Shown: positions 1-7,849, counted from the first letter of the stretch. The stretch: 17,520 bases of DNA from Desulfovibrio sp. (GCA_003512875.1 DONZ01000024.1:1-17520); one strand, 5' to 3'. Notes: generated by a model from the sequence alone, not told the origin. Numbers and translations: made by a program.

Positions 1-58
1 TATTGAAAAATCGGTTTTGTTGTTCATAGTCTTTCCAATATGAATAATGAAATTGAGG

Positions 59-95
59 AAAAAGGATAAGGAAAGGGCGTTTTCTTTCCTTATCC
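59..95 (-). terminator. Rho-independent terminator of the MFS-tctC operon
   Basis: A perfect 12-bp inverted repeat, GGATAAGGAAAG (64-75) and CTTTCCTTATCC (84-95), flanks an 8-nt loop. Read on the minus strand it is followed by five T (59-63). It starts 9 bp after the stop of the binding-protein gene, so it very likely ends that transcript. This matters because it argues that no further transport subunits are co-transcribed downstream. Bases 1-58 show nothing I can identify. Confidence 0.88.
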
Positions 96-103
96 GCACA
101 CTG

Positions 104-1102
104 CTAGTCTAAGCTTTTTTTACCTTGTAAAATGCTGTCGACCAAATTGACGCCATTGATGATTTCTTCTTTGAATTGTTTTTGGTCGAGGTAGACAATA
201 TCGATTTTAACTTTTTTGAATTTTTCGATAACTTCGGGGTCTTCCAAAGCTTCTTTCACTAAATCCGCCAAGATTGCGATCTTGTCATCGGAAACTTTGT
301 TTGAAGCCAAAAATCCGCCCCAAGATGAAACGCTGATCCAATTTTTGTCTTCAGGAGTCATTTGGTCCCGATAAATTTCTTCAAAAGTCGGTGTATCGGG
401 AAATTCAGGATTGCGTTCCGTTCCGGCAATGGCGATCACGGTAAAATCTCCTGATTCCGCGTAAGGGGCGATATTGGCGGGAATGCCAATGCCCGCTGTG
501 ATGTGTTTTCCAAGCAGGGCGGTGCTTACTTCATGGTTGCTGTTGTATGCTATGTGCCGTATTTTTAAATCTTCATGAAAACGGTTTAATATTTTTGTAA
601 AAAGCAAACGTTGATATGAAATAGCCGCAGTTGTGGCGAATACCGTATTTTGCGGATCTGTTTTCGCCTTTTCCATGAAATCCGCTAAGGTTTTGATGCC
701 GGAATCCTTATGCACAGCCATGGTAGCCGGCAGTGTGGTCACTTGGCAGATAGGTTTTATGCTGTTGATGTCATAACCGACATTGGAAATCTTAGGGGTT
801 GTTGAAATGACGCTGAATGTCGGGAATGCGATGGTGTATCCGTCAGGTCTTGCGCGCAGGACGTCGTTCATGCCGATAGCTTGGGATCCTCCGGGTTTGT
901 TGATGGCATTCACATTTATTTTGTGTTTTTGCAAAAAGTAATCGCCTAAGATTCTTGCCGCAATGTCCATGCTTCCGCCGGGACCGAAAGGAACGACGAT
1001 ATTGATCGGTCTGTCATAGGGATAGGCGGCTTTTGCTTCGTTTGCTGAAACGGAACACAGGATCGCCAAGCCGCAAAGGGCGCTTGCCAGAAGTTTTTTC
1101 AT
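104..1102 (-). CDS. Bug/TctC-family periplasmic solute-binding protein
   Basis: 332 residues, the usual length for tripartite tricarboxylate transporter (TTT) binding proteins. The start is fixed by GGAGG five bases before ATG at 1102; the frame stays open further upstream but without support. A Sec signal peptide (Lys-Lys, then a hydrophobic stretch) ends near residues 24-26 at AKAA, just before the mature YPYDRPI start typical of the family. Family motifs follow: VVPFGPGGSMD with the conserved ligand-contacting Asp, and later NKPGG and RPDGYT. No lipobox cysteine is seen. Known members bind carboxylates and related anions in the periplasm and pass them to TctA/TctB membrane proteins. Here the only membrane partner is the MFS gene 20 bp upstream in the same operon. 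The ligand cannot be read from the sequence. It may deliver substrate to a TctAB pair elsewhere, work with the MFS carrier, or act as an extracytoplasmic sensor. Confidence 0.93.
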   Translation of the reverse strand: MKKLLASALCGLAILCSVSANEAKAAYPYDRPINIVVPFGPGGSMDIAARILGDYFLQKHKINVNAINKPGGSQAIGMNDVLRARPDGYTIAFPTFSVISTTPKISNVGYDINSIKPICQVTTLPATMAVHKDSGIKTLADFMEKAKTDPQNTVFATTAAISYQRLLFTKILNRFHEDLKIRHIAYNSNHEVSTALLGKHITAGIGIPANIAPYAESGDFTVIAIAGTERNPEFPDTPTFEEIYRDQMTPEDKNWISVSSWGGFLASNKVSDDKIAILADLVKEALEDPEVIEKFKKVKIDIVYLDQKQFKEEIINGVNLVDSILQGKKSLD

Positions 1103-1122
1103 AAATCCTCCGATGTTGTTTT

Positions 1123-2337
1123 TTACGCGACAGTAAGCGTATTTTGGGTTGTTAAAGGTTTTAAAAGCAGGGTCAAGAGGAAGCAGCAGGAAAGGATGAC
1201 GATAAAAATCAGATAGGCGGCATCGTATGACCCGAAAAATGAATAACTGAAACCGACAATGAGAAATCCCAACGCTTTCAGAATGACAAAGGGGGAAACA
1301 GCCCTGTATGTGCAGATGAAGCGTTCTTTGCCGAACAGATATGCCGTTATCGAAGGCATGACAGCCCAGGAACCGCCGGCGGCAAGTCCGAAGCAAACCG
1401 TAAAAATAAGGATGACGGCAAGGTTTGCGGGGATAAATAATAAAAACAGCGCGCCGATATGGAACAAAACCAAAATCCTTGTTACGAGGACAGGGCAGAT
1501 TTTGTCGCAAAGCCAGCCCCAAAGGTATTTGGCAATGGCGCAAAAAAAGGCTGTAAGACACATCAAAGCCATGGCGGTGAACGATTCTATGCCGACATCG
1601 GTAAAGCGCAGTTTCAGCTGACTGAGAACACTGCTGGATGACATGAGCATGAAACCGAACGTGAACCCTATGTAATATATTTCGGGATATTGCAAAACCG
1701 TTTTCAGCGGAATGAAAACTTCATTCCTGATTTCTTTTTTTCCGTTTGCGAGGTTGTCCGCATGCAGTCCCATGTCGGACGGCTTTTCAACGATGAGGAA
1801 AAGGCAAACGGGCACGAAACATAAAATGATTATTCCGTATAGTATCCATGTCAGTTTAACATTCGTGTATTGTATCGAAATCATTAAGAGAAAAGGAAGG
1901 ACCGCGCCCGCCAGCGAATTGCCGATATTGCAGATGCCGAAAGCCCTGCCCTGGAACCGGCTGAACCATTTGTTTATTAAGATATTGGCGCTGACACCGC
2001 CGAAAGCTTGGCCGGATATCCATGTCAAGATAAACAGCAGTCCGAAGACATACAAGTTATCCGTTATTCCCATGCCTATTGCGCAGAGCCCGCCGAGCAG
2101 CGCGCCGGCGGACATGATCAGCCGTAAAGGAATACGCAGGGCTAACGAAGAAAATACAGGCATGCTGAACGCCCCGAACAATGCCGCAAAAAACATGATT
2201 GTGCTGATGTCCGCCCTTGTCCAGCCGTAGAGCGCGTTCAAAGGTTCGATAAAAGCGTTCATGATGTAAATGGTGGAGCCCTGCAACAGGAAATTTCCTG
2301 CCGAGCTCAGGAGGGTTATTTTCCAACCGTAGAACAT
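1123..2337 (-). CDS. MFS transporter, oxalate/formate antiporter (OFA)/monocarboxylate-like
   Basis: 404 residues, strongly hydrophobic, with about twelve predicted membrane segments, placing it in the inner membrane. It opens with MFYGWKI, like the FYGWW start of the OFA/monocarboxylate branch of the major facilitator superfamily. An A-like loop (NKWFSRFQGRAFGICNIGNS) follows membrane segment 4, and a KPSDMGL motif, also usual for this branch, begins the central cytoplasmic loop. I chose ATG 2337 because this family-typical N terminus begins there and a GGTGA lies about 6 bases upstream; the open frame extends to 2676 but would cross the promoter region. It is the first gene of the operon, about 25 nt downstream of the predicted sigma-54 start, with the binding-protein gene 20 bp behind it. 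Likely substrate is a small organic anion, by family only. Confidence 0.92.
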   Translation of the reverse strand: MFYGWKITLLSSAGNFLLQGSTIYIMNAFIEPLNALYGWTRADISTIMFFAALFGAFSMPVFSSLALRIPLRLIMSAGALLGGLCAIGMGITDNLYVFGLLFILTWISGQAFGGVSANILINKWFSRFQGRAFGICNIGNSLAGAVLPFLLMISIQYTNVKLTWILYGIIILCFVPVCLFLIVEKPSDMGLHADNLANGKKEIRNEVFIPLKTVLQYPEIYYIGFTFGFMLMSSSSVLSQLKLRFTDVGIESFTAMALMCLTAFFCAIAKYLWGWLCDKICPVLVTRILVLFHIGALFLLFIPANLAVILIFTVCFGLAAGGSWAVMPSITAYLFGKERFICTYRAVSPFVILKALGFLIVGFSYSFFGSYDAAYLIFIVILSCCFLLTLLLKPLTTQNTLTVA

Positions 2338-2373
2338 GTTGTCACCAGCGTGTGTGGGATATTTCTTATAAAA

Positions 2374-2388
2374 GCAATTTGCGTGCCA
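2374..2388 (-). promoter_or_regulatory. Sigma-54 (-24/-12) promoter for the MFS-tctC operon
   Basis: The minus strand reads TGGCACGCAAATTGC, an exact match to the RpoN consensus TGGCAC-N5-TTGC. The predicted start is near 2362, giving a leader of about 25 nt before the MFS start codon. The divergent gene next door encodes a sigma-54 activator, which strongly supports the call. Confidence 0.9.
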
Positions 2389-2445
2389 TTTTATTTTTTT
2401 ATATAATACATTGAAATTATTTGATAATATATTTTTATGCGGCTG

Positions 2446-2474
2446 TTGACATATGTCCGGAATATGGATATATC
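2446..2474 (+). promoter_or_regulatory. Candidate sigma-70 promoter of the activator gene
   Basis: A perfect -35 TTGACA (2446-2451) is separated by 17 bp from a weaker -10 TATATC (2469-2474). Its -10 falls inside the first TGGA/TCCA palindrome, so activator binding there would be expected to block it. An alternative is TTGCGT (2379-2384), 17 bp, perfect TATAAT (2402-2407), which overlaps the sigma-54 element. The sequence alone does not decide between them. Confidence 0.5.
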
Positions 2475-2506
2475 CAAAAAATGGATATATATGTCCAATA
2501 TTTGGA
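2465..2506. promoter_or_regulatory. Cluster of TGGA/TCCA dyads: probable upstream activator sequence
   Basis: Three overlapping or adjacent inverted repeats are visible: TGGATATATCCA (2465-2476, perfect), TGGA-N8-TCCA (2482-2497), and TCCAA-N3-TTGGA (2494-2506, perfect arms). Lone half-sites TCC at 2456 and GGA at 2510 flank them. Relative to the predicted sigma-54 start near 2362 the cluster spans about -103 to -144, the usual position of enhancer sites for bacterial enhancer-binding proteins. The predicted binder is the Fis-type helix-turn-helix of the adjacent activator. Confidence 0.75.
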
Positions 2507-2518
2507 TATGGAGTGTGT

Positions 2519-5443
2519 ATGGCGGAATTGAAAAAAATAAATGAGAGCATTGTGGAGCTTTTTAAAAATTGCTCGGAATTTTCGCGGAACGAAACAAGGG
2601 ACGCGGAAGTATTGATTGAAAAATACATGGAATTGATCAACGCCCGCACTCCGGAATTGTTTTTAAAGCAATTCAACAGCCCTGTGCAAAGGGAGTATTC
2701 GGAATTTGACGTATTGATTTTGTCGATTCATGAAATAATGGCGAAAGAACTGGAGGAAATAGAAAAGTTATTGGTGCGGGTTGAAAATGCCGTCAGTTCG
2801 TTTCAGGATATCGGTTACTCGCTTTTGCAGGAAATCATGGAAAGGCTGTACGCGTTTGGAATAGTCTTATCCGTTTGCAATATCGGTGAAAAATTAAAAA
2901 TTTTGGACATGCTTTATAGGATTTTCGGAATAATTTTATATTTCAGGATAACGCAGCATGCCTATTTAATAAGGTTTGCGAAAATCTTATTGAGCCACTG
3001 CGGGCAAATCAGAAAATCATATATATTGTTTCTGGAAATTTTATTGCATTTGATTGAAAATTTTGATTTCAGAAATATTGCCGCCGTCGATTCCTATTTA
3101 TTGAAATTAAACGGCATTGAGGCCGAAACTCAGGAAGAATTGTCGTTTCTGCTCTTGCTCAAAGGATTATTGAATTATTATCGGGGAAAAATGAATATTC
3201 TGATAGATATTTACGAGCAATACGTTTTGCTTTCGCCCCATTCGTATGTTTATTTGAATGAATATTTTTGCCTGAAAGTCAGCCTTGGCGCCATGACGCT
3301 GTCTGATTTCAGTTTTTCCTATGGCATTATCCAGTCGTTTAGGATTGCAGCCAAGTATAAGGAAAGAAATCATGTCGCCATCCGCTGGCTGAGCCATTTG
3401 GCTTTTTTGGTTTTGCATAAGCGTAATTTCGTTATTGCAAGGCAATGTATCCAGGAAACCGAAAAACTGGTAAAAAATGTTTTTGCGAATGTTCCTGCGA
3501 GTTTTATCCGCCGTGCAAAAGCCTATTACTGGTATTTGCAGGAAGATTACAAGAAAGCCGTGCAGATTTTGAATGAAGATTCCGAGCGTTCCTTTGTCGA
3601 CGGAAAATTCATCGCTCCCATGACGGACCCGAGAGTGATGGAAATGATGTATGATTTGCAGATAGCCAAAGGTTTTGATTTGGGCAATTACAATGTTAAA
3701 AATTTAATAGACTATTACCTTGCGGATATTTCGTGCGTTACCCGCGGAATTGCGTATTATTGGCTCGCTCTTTTGGCAAAGGAGGAAAAAGAGAAAAAAA
3801 ATAATTTGGAAAAGGCGTTTGAACAGATTTGCCAAACCGGCTGCATTCGGTTGATTGAACAAATCGGCTTTGCATTGTTATCCTGCCTTTCCGATAATGA
3901 AAAAATTCCTGTGCGGGAAAAAATTGAATATTGGCAATTGAAAAAAAACAGTTACGCGTCTTCAGCCGACAACGCCCCTTTTTATTCGACGTACAATTGC
4001 CTCAATATGTTGCTGGCAAGCAAGAACAATGCGCAGAATTATTTTAATATCCAGCATTTTTTGCTTATTTTGCAAAAGGAATTGGGGGCGCAGCGCGTAG
4101 CCTTTTTTGAAGTGGACGAACAAAAGGAACTTTGTTTGGGAACAATAAATATCAGCAGCATTGAGATTGAGAAATTCTCGCTGAGCGTTATCAAAAACAA
4201 GGTGATGGAATATTTGACGAGCAAAACGTCAAGTCCGGAATATTATTTGGTTTCCGATTGTATCGGAATTTTTTGTTTTTCAAAAAACAAATGCTCAACC
4301 TATGTGCTTTATTTGGAAAATGATTTGAAAGACGGCATTTTTTTGAGTTTTAATGATATTGAGAAAAAAGCGTTCTCATGGTTTTTATATTGTTACATAC
4401 GGAGCAATGTCAGCAGATTTCAGCAAAATTCCATTGCCAGCTCCTATCATTCGGTGTTCAAATACAAAACGGAATTGGAACCCTTTTGGGGCGATGACAT
4501 GGTTTTGGTTTTGGAAAGAGTGCGCAATATCGCATATACTGATATTTCCATTCTCATAACCGGAGAAACGGGCGTCGGCAAGGAACAGCTGGCTGTATAC
4601 ATTCATAAGAACAGCCGTGCGGACATGCCTTTCATTTGCGTGCATTTGGCGTCAATTCCTTTGGAATTGTTTGAAAGCGAACTTTTCGGGCATGAAAAAG
4701 GCTCTTTTACCGGTGCCTTGCAGCAAAAAAAAGGCGTTTTTGAGCTGGCGCACAACGGAACCTTGTTTTTGGACGAAATTGCCGATGTTCCGATGCAAAT
4801 GCAGATAAAGCTATTGCGGGTCCTGCAGAATAAGAAGTTTAACCGTGTCGGGGGCAATGAGCCTATTTTTTCTGACTTCCGCTTAATTGTGGCGACCAAT
4901 AAAGATTTATGGAAAGAAGTCACGCGGGGTAATTTCAGGGAAGATTTATATTACCGCATTTCCATGGTGACCATATTGATTCCGCCTCTGCGCGAACGGA
5001 AAAAAGATTTTCCGTTGCTCGTACAGCATATCCATTCATGGTATTGCACGAAATACAATAAGGAAATCGGGAGGATAAACAAAACCGATTATCAAAAACT
5101 CTATGAATACGACTGGAAAGGAAATATCAGGGAATTGTGCAGCGTGCTTGAAAAGTATGTTGTGCTTGGAGAGATTGAATTTCATAAGGAAGGGACGGAA
5201 AGGGACATTGATTGTGATGCTGCGCCTGGTTTGCCGAAAAAAAGCGTAAGTCCTTTTGCCGGAGATAAATTGGTATCGCTGGAAGAGTTGGAAAAACAGT
5301 ATATCGCCCATGTGCTTGAAAAAACAAACGGAAAAATTTACGGAAACGGCGGTGCGCTGGAAATATTGAAAATGAAAAAATCGACTTTTTATAACCGCTT
5401 GGAACAATATGGAATAAGGTTGAAAAATACGGCAGCGCAATGA
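2519..5443 (+). CDS. Sigma-54-dependent enhancer-binding activator with a large helical N-terminal sensor region
   Basis: 974 residues from ATG 2519, chosen because GGAG sits five bases upstream; starting at 2453 would place coding sequence across the operator dyads. Residues 1 to about 505 are mostly helical, with a TPR/MalT-like look but no family I can name. About 505-635 resembles a GAF fold (LGAQRVAFFEVDEQKELCLG). The AAA+ domain follows: Walker A GETGVGKE (682-689), sigma-54 contact loop GSFTGA (728-733, Ser for the usual Ala), Walker B GTLFLDE (747-753), arginine-finger segment REDLYYRI, and sensor II GNIREL (868-873). A Fis-type helix-turn-helix (about 921-967, with GNGGALEILKMKKSTFYNRL) ends the protein, like the FhlA group. 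No phosphorylatable response-regulator receiver is visible, so signalling is probably by ligand or protein contact. It most likely activates the divergent transport operon and may repress itself. Base composition looks more AT-rich than in the housekeeping genes. Confidence 0.95.
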   Translation: MAELKKINESIVELFKNCSEFSRNETRDAEVLIEKYMELINARTPELFLKQFNSPVQREYSEFDVLILSIHEIMAKELEEIEKLLVRVENAVSSFQDIGYSLLQEIMERLYAFGIVLSVCNIGEKLKILDMLYRIFGIILYFRITQHAYLIRFAKILLSHCGQIRKSYILFLEILLHLIENFDFRNIAAVDSYLLKLNGIEAETQEELSFLLLLKGLLNYYRGKMNILIDIYEQYVLLSPHSYVYLNEYFCLKVSLGAMTLSDFSFSYGIIQSFRIAAKYKERNHVAIRWLSHLAFLVLHKRNFVIARQCIQETEKLVKNVFANVPASFIRRAKAYYWYLQEDYKKAVQILNEDSERSFVDGKFIAPMTDPRVMEMMYDLQIAKGFDLGNYNVKNLIDYYLADISCVTRGIAYYWLALLAKEEKEKKNNLEKAFEQICQTGCIRLIEQIGFALLSCLSDNEKIPVREKIEYWQLKKNSYASSADNAPFYSTYNCLNMLLASKNNAQNYFNIQHFLLILQKELGAQRVAFFEVDEQKELCLGTINISSIEIEKFSLSVIKNKVMEYLTSKTSSPEYYLVSDCIGIFCFSKNKCSTYVLYLENDLKDGIFLSFNDIEKKAFSWFLYCYIRSNVSRFQQNSIASSYHSVFKYKTELEPFWGDDMVLVLERVRNIAYTDISILITGETGVGKEQLAVYIHKNSRADMPFICVHLASIPLELFESELFGHEKGSFTGALQQKKGVFELAHNGTLFLDEIADVPMQMQIKLLRVLQNKKFNRVGGNEPIFSDFRLIVATNKDLWKEVTRGNFREDLYYRISMVTILIPPLRERKKDFPLLVQHIHSWYCTKYNKEIGRINKTDYQKLYEYDWKGNIRELCSVLEKYVVLGEIEFHKEGTERDIDCDAAPGLPKKSVSPFAGDKLVSLEELEKQYIAHVLEKTNGKIYGNGGALEILKMKKSTFYNRLEQYGIRLKNTAAQ

Positions 5444-5778
5444 AAAGCGATTTTGTTTTTCTTCGCTGAAAGGCGCTGGGGCTTGCGTTTGCCGCCGGCA
5501 AGATTATTGCTGCAAAGGGGCTTGGCAAAATTTTTTTTGTATGTTTTTATGCATGGGCTTTTATATGGAAAATAGACAACCTGCTGGTTTTGTAGCTAAA
5601 ACGGTGTTGCTGAAAGCACCGGGGATTTTTCTTACATTTACCTATTAATAATGCAAGCAATGTGGGTATGGAAAAATTATTTTCTCCATGGAAAGAAAAT
5701 TTGCTTATGCGGCAAATCCGCTTATTCTTTTTAGAGCAAAGCAAACAATAAAAGCCTTTGCCGTTATGAAATGAAAAA
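5444..5778. other. Intergenic region between convergent genes, no gene seen
   Basis: No open frame here has a credible start, ribosome site or protein-like content. Besides the candidate terminator at 5488-5538, a second weak hairpin (CGGTG 5602-5606 with CACCG 5617-5621, followed by GGGGATTTTT) could also stop plus-strand transcripts. I see no convincing terminator for the minus-strand synthase that ends at 5779. Confidence 0.6.
5488..5538 (+). terminator. Possible terminator of the activator gene
   Basis: TTTGCC (5488-5493) can pair with GGCAAA (5524-5529), with a short internal AAG/CTT extension, and a run of eight T follows (5531-5538). The stem is interrupted and the loop is large, so this is a weak call supported mainly by the T run and its position about 45 bp after the stop codon. 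Confidence 0.35.
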
Positions 5779-6735
5779 TCAAATCCCGAAAACGCATTGT
5801 TCGGTGAAATCGTTAGGGGGCAAAGTGATTTTGCAGGCCTGCAAGAAGAACTCGTCCTCCTTTCGCAGGAGTTTTTTCGGGGCGTATTTCGTATCGCCGA
5901 CAAGGGGAAAGCCGGAAGAGGCGAGCTGAACGCGTATTTGATGTTTGCGTCCCGTGTATATGCCTATTTCAACAAGGCTTTTGCCATTTTTCACCTCAAG
6001 GCATTTGAGGCTTGCAAGGGCTATTTGGGCTTTTTGCATTGGCTTTGTACCGTATTTGCTGATGATATCCTCTGTTTCCTTCCTATTTGCCGCATGGCGG
6101 ACGAAAAACACTTCTTCTTTTTGTTTTTCCTCGTTATGGTACAGATAGTGGCAAAGAAAAGGGGTGTTTCGCGCGAAATCGGCAATATCCCCGTAAACCC
6201 ATGCCCGGTATATTTTTTTGGCTTCATGTCGGACTGCCTGCCGCAGGCTGTTTTCATCACTTTTCATGCATTCCGTGAGAAAGCGCAAACTTTGATAGGT
6301 CTTACCGATAAGAAGAATGCCTTGTGTTTCTTTGTCGAGCCTGTGGGCGGGGGCGGGAACGAAGTTTGCAGCGCTGTAATATTCTTTCAATATGTCCGCG
6401 ATATTTTCTTTCTGTCCTGTGCCTCCTTGGCAGGCAATTCCCCGAGGTTTGTCGATAATGAGAACATGCTCGTTCTCATAGATAACGGGAAAGGGAAATT
6501 CCTTTACCGTCTTTTTGGGAAGTGTGTCTGCACGGTTCGGCGCAAAGGGCGGAATACGGATTTCATCGTTTTCATGGACAATATCAAAAGCTTTCGCCCG
6601 TTTTTTGTTGATACGCACCTGCCCCGTGCGTATCCAACGGTGGATTTCATTATTTTCCGCATGCAGGCTGCGCTTTAAAAAATTAAAAAGTTTTTGCCCG
6701 CCGGCTTGTGCTGTGACAAGAAGGGAATTTGCCAT
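5779..6735 (-). CDS. RluA/RluC-family 23S rRNA pseudouridine synthase
   Basis: 318 residues. It isomerises uridine to pseudouridine in RNA, most likely 23S rRNA. An N-terminal S4 RNA-binding domain (about residues 15-62) has GQVRINKKRAKAFDI then DEIRIPP, closest to RluC. The catalytic domain has the family signature HRLDKETQG with nucleophile Asp134, and the later YTGRKHQIRVQLA and GDTKY motifs. The start ATG overlaps the stop of the upstream exchanger gene in a TAATG arrangement with no clear ribosome site of its own, so translation is probably coupled. The RluC assignment within the RluA family rests on the S4 region and is less certain than the family itself. Confidence 0.93.
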   Translation of the reverse strand: MANSLLVTAQAGGQKLFNFLKRSLHAENNEIHRWIRTGQVRINKKRAKAFDIVHENDEIRIPPFAPNRADTLPKKTVKEFPFPVIYENEHVLIIDKPRGIACQGGTGQKENIADILKEYYSAANFVPAPAHRLDKETQGILLIGKTYQSLRFLTECMKSDENSLRQAVRHEAKKIYRAWVYGDIADFARNTPFLCHYLYHNEEKQKEEVFFVRHAANRKETEDIISKYGTKPMQKAQIALASLKCLEVKNGKSLVEIGIYTGRKHQIRVQLASSGFPLVGDTKYAPKKLLRKEDEFFLQACKITLPPNDFTEQCVFGI

Positions 6736-7748
6736 TACACGAGAAAATCGATAAGCGGTTTGCCTAGGACTATGCTGACAAGCTGGGCGGTGTACAGGCC
6801 GTATATGCCGAGCATGACAATGCCCTCGAAGCGGGAAATAATGCCTTGATGTTGTTTTCCGACACGCATTCCGAAAAGAAAAAGGGAAAGGGTGAGGATG
6901 ATATTGAGGGGCATATCGCGGACAATGACGCCGTGTTCCACGGGCAGGGGGCAGATAACGCCGGCAATGCCGACAACAGCCAAGGCGTTGAAAAAGTTTG
7001 AACCGATAATATTGCCGATGACAAGGGCGTGTTCGTTTTTTCTCGTGGCGGCTATGGCTGAGGCGAGTTCCGGCAAGCTTGTGCCGACGGCGACAATGGT
7101 CAGCCCGATGATGATGTCGCTAATACCGATGAATGTCGCAATGCCCACAGCTCCCCAAATAAGCAGGCGGGAACTGGCGATAAGCAAAATCAAGCCGGCA
7201 AGAAGCCAAAACACGGCATTTTTCATCGGCATAATTTCCGGTTCATCTTGTTTTTGGTGCAAAACCTCCTGACAGGGCTTGTTGCGCTTTTCTTCGCGCA
7301 TGCTTGCGGTAATGCTGAAATACATGATACAGACAAAAAGAACGAGCATGAAAACGGCTTCAGGGCGGGAAATGAAGCCGTCCCAAAGCAAATAATAAGA
7401 AATAAGCGTCGCAAAAAGCAAAATCGGGATTTCGCGCACCATGACATTGCGTTCAATGACGATAGGGCGGATAATGACAGTAAGCCCTAAGATAAGAGCG
7501 ACATTGGCGATATTGGAGCCGTAAGCGTTTCCGAGGGCTATGCCGGGATTTCCTCCGAGTGAGGCGAGGGCGGAAACAAGCATTTCAGGGGCGGATGTTC
7601 CGAAGCCCACAATGATAATGCCGACAAGAAGCTTAGGCATGCCCAAGCGTGTCGCCACCGCGGACGAGCCGTCAACGAATTTGTCCGCGCTCCACATAAG
7701 AAGATATAAGCCGACAAGAAGCGCAATGCCAAAATACAATAAATCCAT
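6735..7748 (-). CDS. CaCA-family calcium/sodium antiporter (YrbG-like)
   Basis: 337 residues, inner-membrane, about ten hydrophobic segments. The two inverted alpha-repeats that define the Ca2+:cation antiporter family are both present: GFGTSAPEM (48-56) with GNAYGSNIAN (73-82), and AVGTSLPEL (220-228) with IGNIIGSNFFNAL (244-256). The conserved acidic residue in each PE motif is the expected cation ligand. A charged cytoplasmic loop lies between them (about 150-175). ATG 7748 is preceded by GGAG at a good distance. It is the first gene of a two-gene transcript with the pseudouridine synthase, sharing one base with it. It probably exports Ca2+ in exchange for Na+ or H+; the exact ions cannot be told from sequence. 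Confidence 0.93.
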   Translation of the reverse strand: MDLLYFGIALLVGLYLLMWSADKFVDGSSAVATRLGMPKLLVGIIIVGFGTSAPEMLVSALASLGGNPGIALGNAYGSNIANVALILGLTVIIRPIVIERNVMVREIPILLFATLISYYLLWDGFISRPEAVFMLVLFVCIMYFSITASMREEKRNKPCQEVLHQKQDEPEIMPMKNAVFWLLAGLILLIASSRLLIWGAVGIATFIGISDIIIGLTIVAVGTSLPELASAIAATRKNEHALVIGNIIGSNFFNALAVVGIAGVICPLPVEHGVIVRDMPLNIILTLSLFLFGMRVGKQHQGIISRFEGIVMLGIYGLYTAQLVSIVLGKPLIDFLV

Positions 7749-7776
7749 GGTGTTCTCCGGAATAGCGGGTATGAAA

Positions 7777-7800
7777 GGAAGTGCCGCCTGCGGCAGTTCC
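7777..7800. repeat. Leader hairpin/dyad upstream of the Ca2+/Na+ exchanger gene
   Basis: GGAA-g-TGCCGC-ct-GCGGCA-g-TTCC forms a dyad of 24 bases with one G/G mismatch pair in the arms. On the minus strand it lies in the predicted untranslated leader, between the likely transcription start (about 7814) and the ribosome site (7757-7760). No T run follows, so it is not a standard terminator. It could be an operator or an RNA structure. Confidence 0.6.
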
Positions 7801-7820
7801 CTCGCATTTCATTTAGGGGA

Positions 7821-7849
7821 AGAATAGCATTGCAAAAAAAATTAGGCAA
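7821..7849 (-). promoter_or_regulatory. Sigma-70 promoter for the exchanger/pseudouridine synthase operon
   Basis: On the minus strand a -35 TTGCCT (7844-7849), a 17-bp spacer and a -10 TATTCT (7821-7826) preceded by TGC give an extended -10 promoter. The start would be near 7814, leaving a leader of about 65 nt. Confidence 0.6.

Noticed and set aside
1103..1561. N-terminal extension of the binding protein to an upstream start
   Set aside because: It runs through the MFS gene; the signal peptide and GGAGG ribosome site fix the start at 1102.
2465..2512. The repeated GGATAT units as a small CRISPR or iteron array
   Set aside because: The units are short inverted half-sites without equal spacers, and fit an activator-binding cluster better.
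2453..2518. Upstream ATG at 2453 as start of the sigma-54 activator
   Set aside because: It would make the operator dyads coding; ATG 2519 has a GGAG at the right distance.
5797..6678. Long plus-strand frame opposite the pseudouridine synthase
   Set aside because: It mirrors a minus-strand gene with clear S4 and HRLD motifs and has no recognisable domain of its own.
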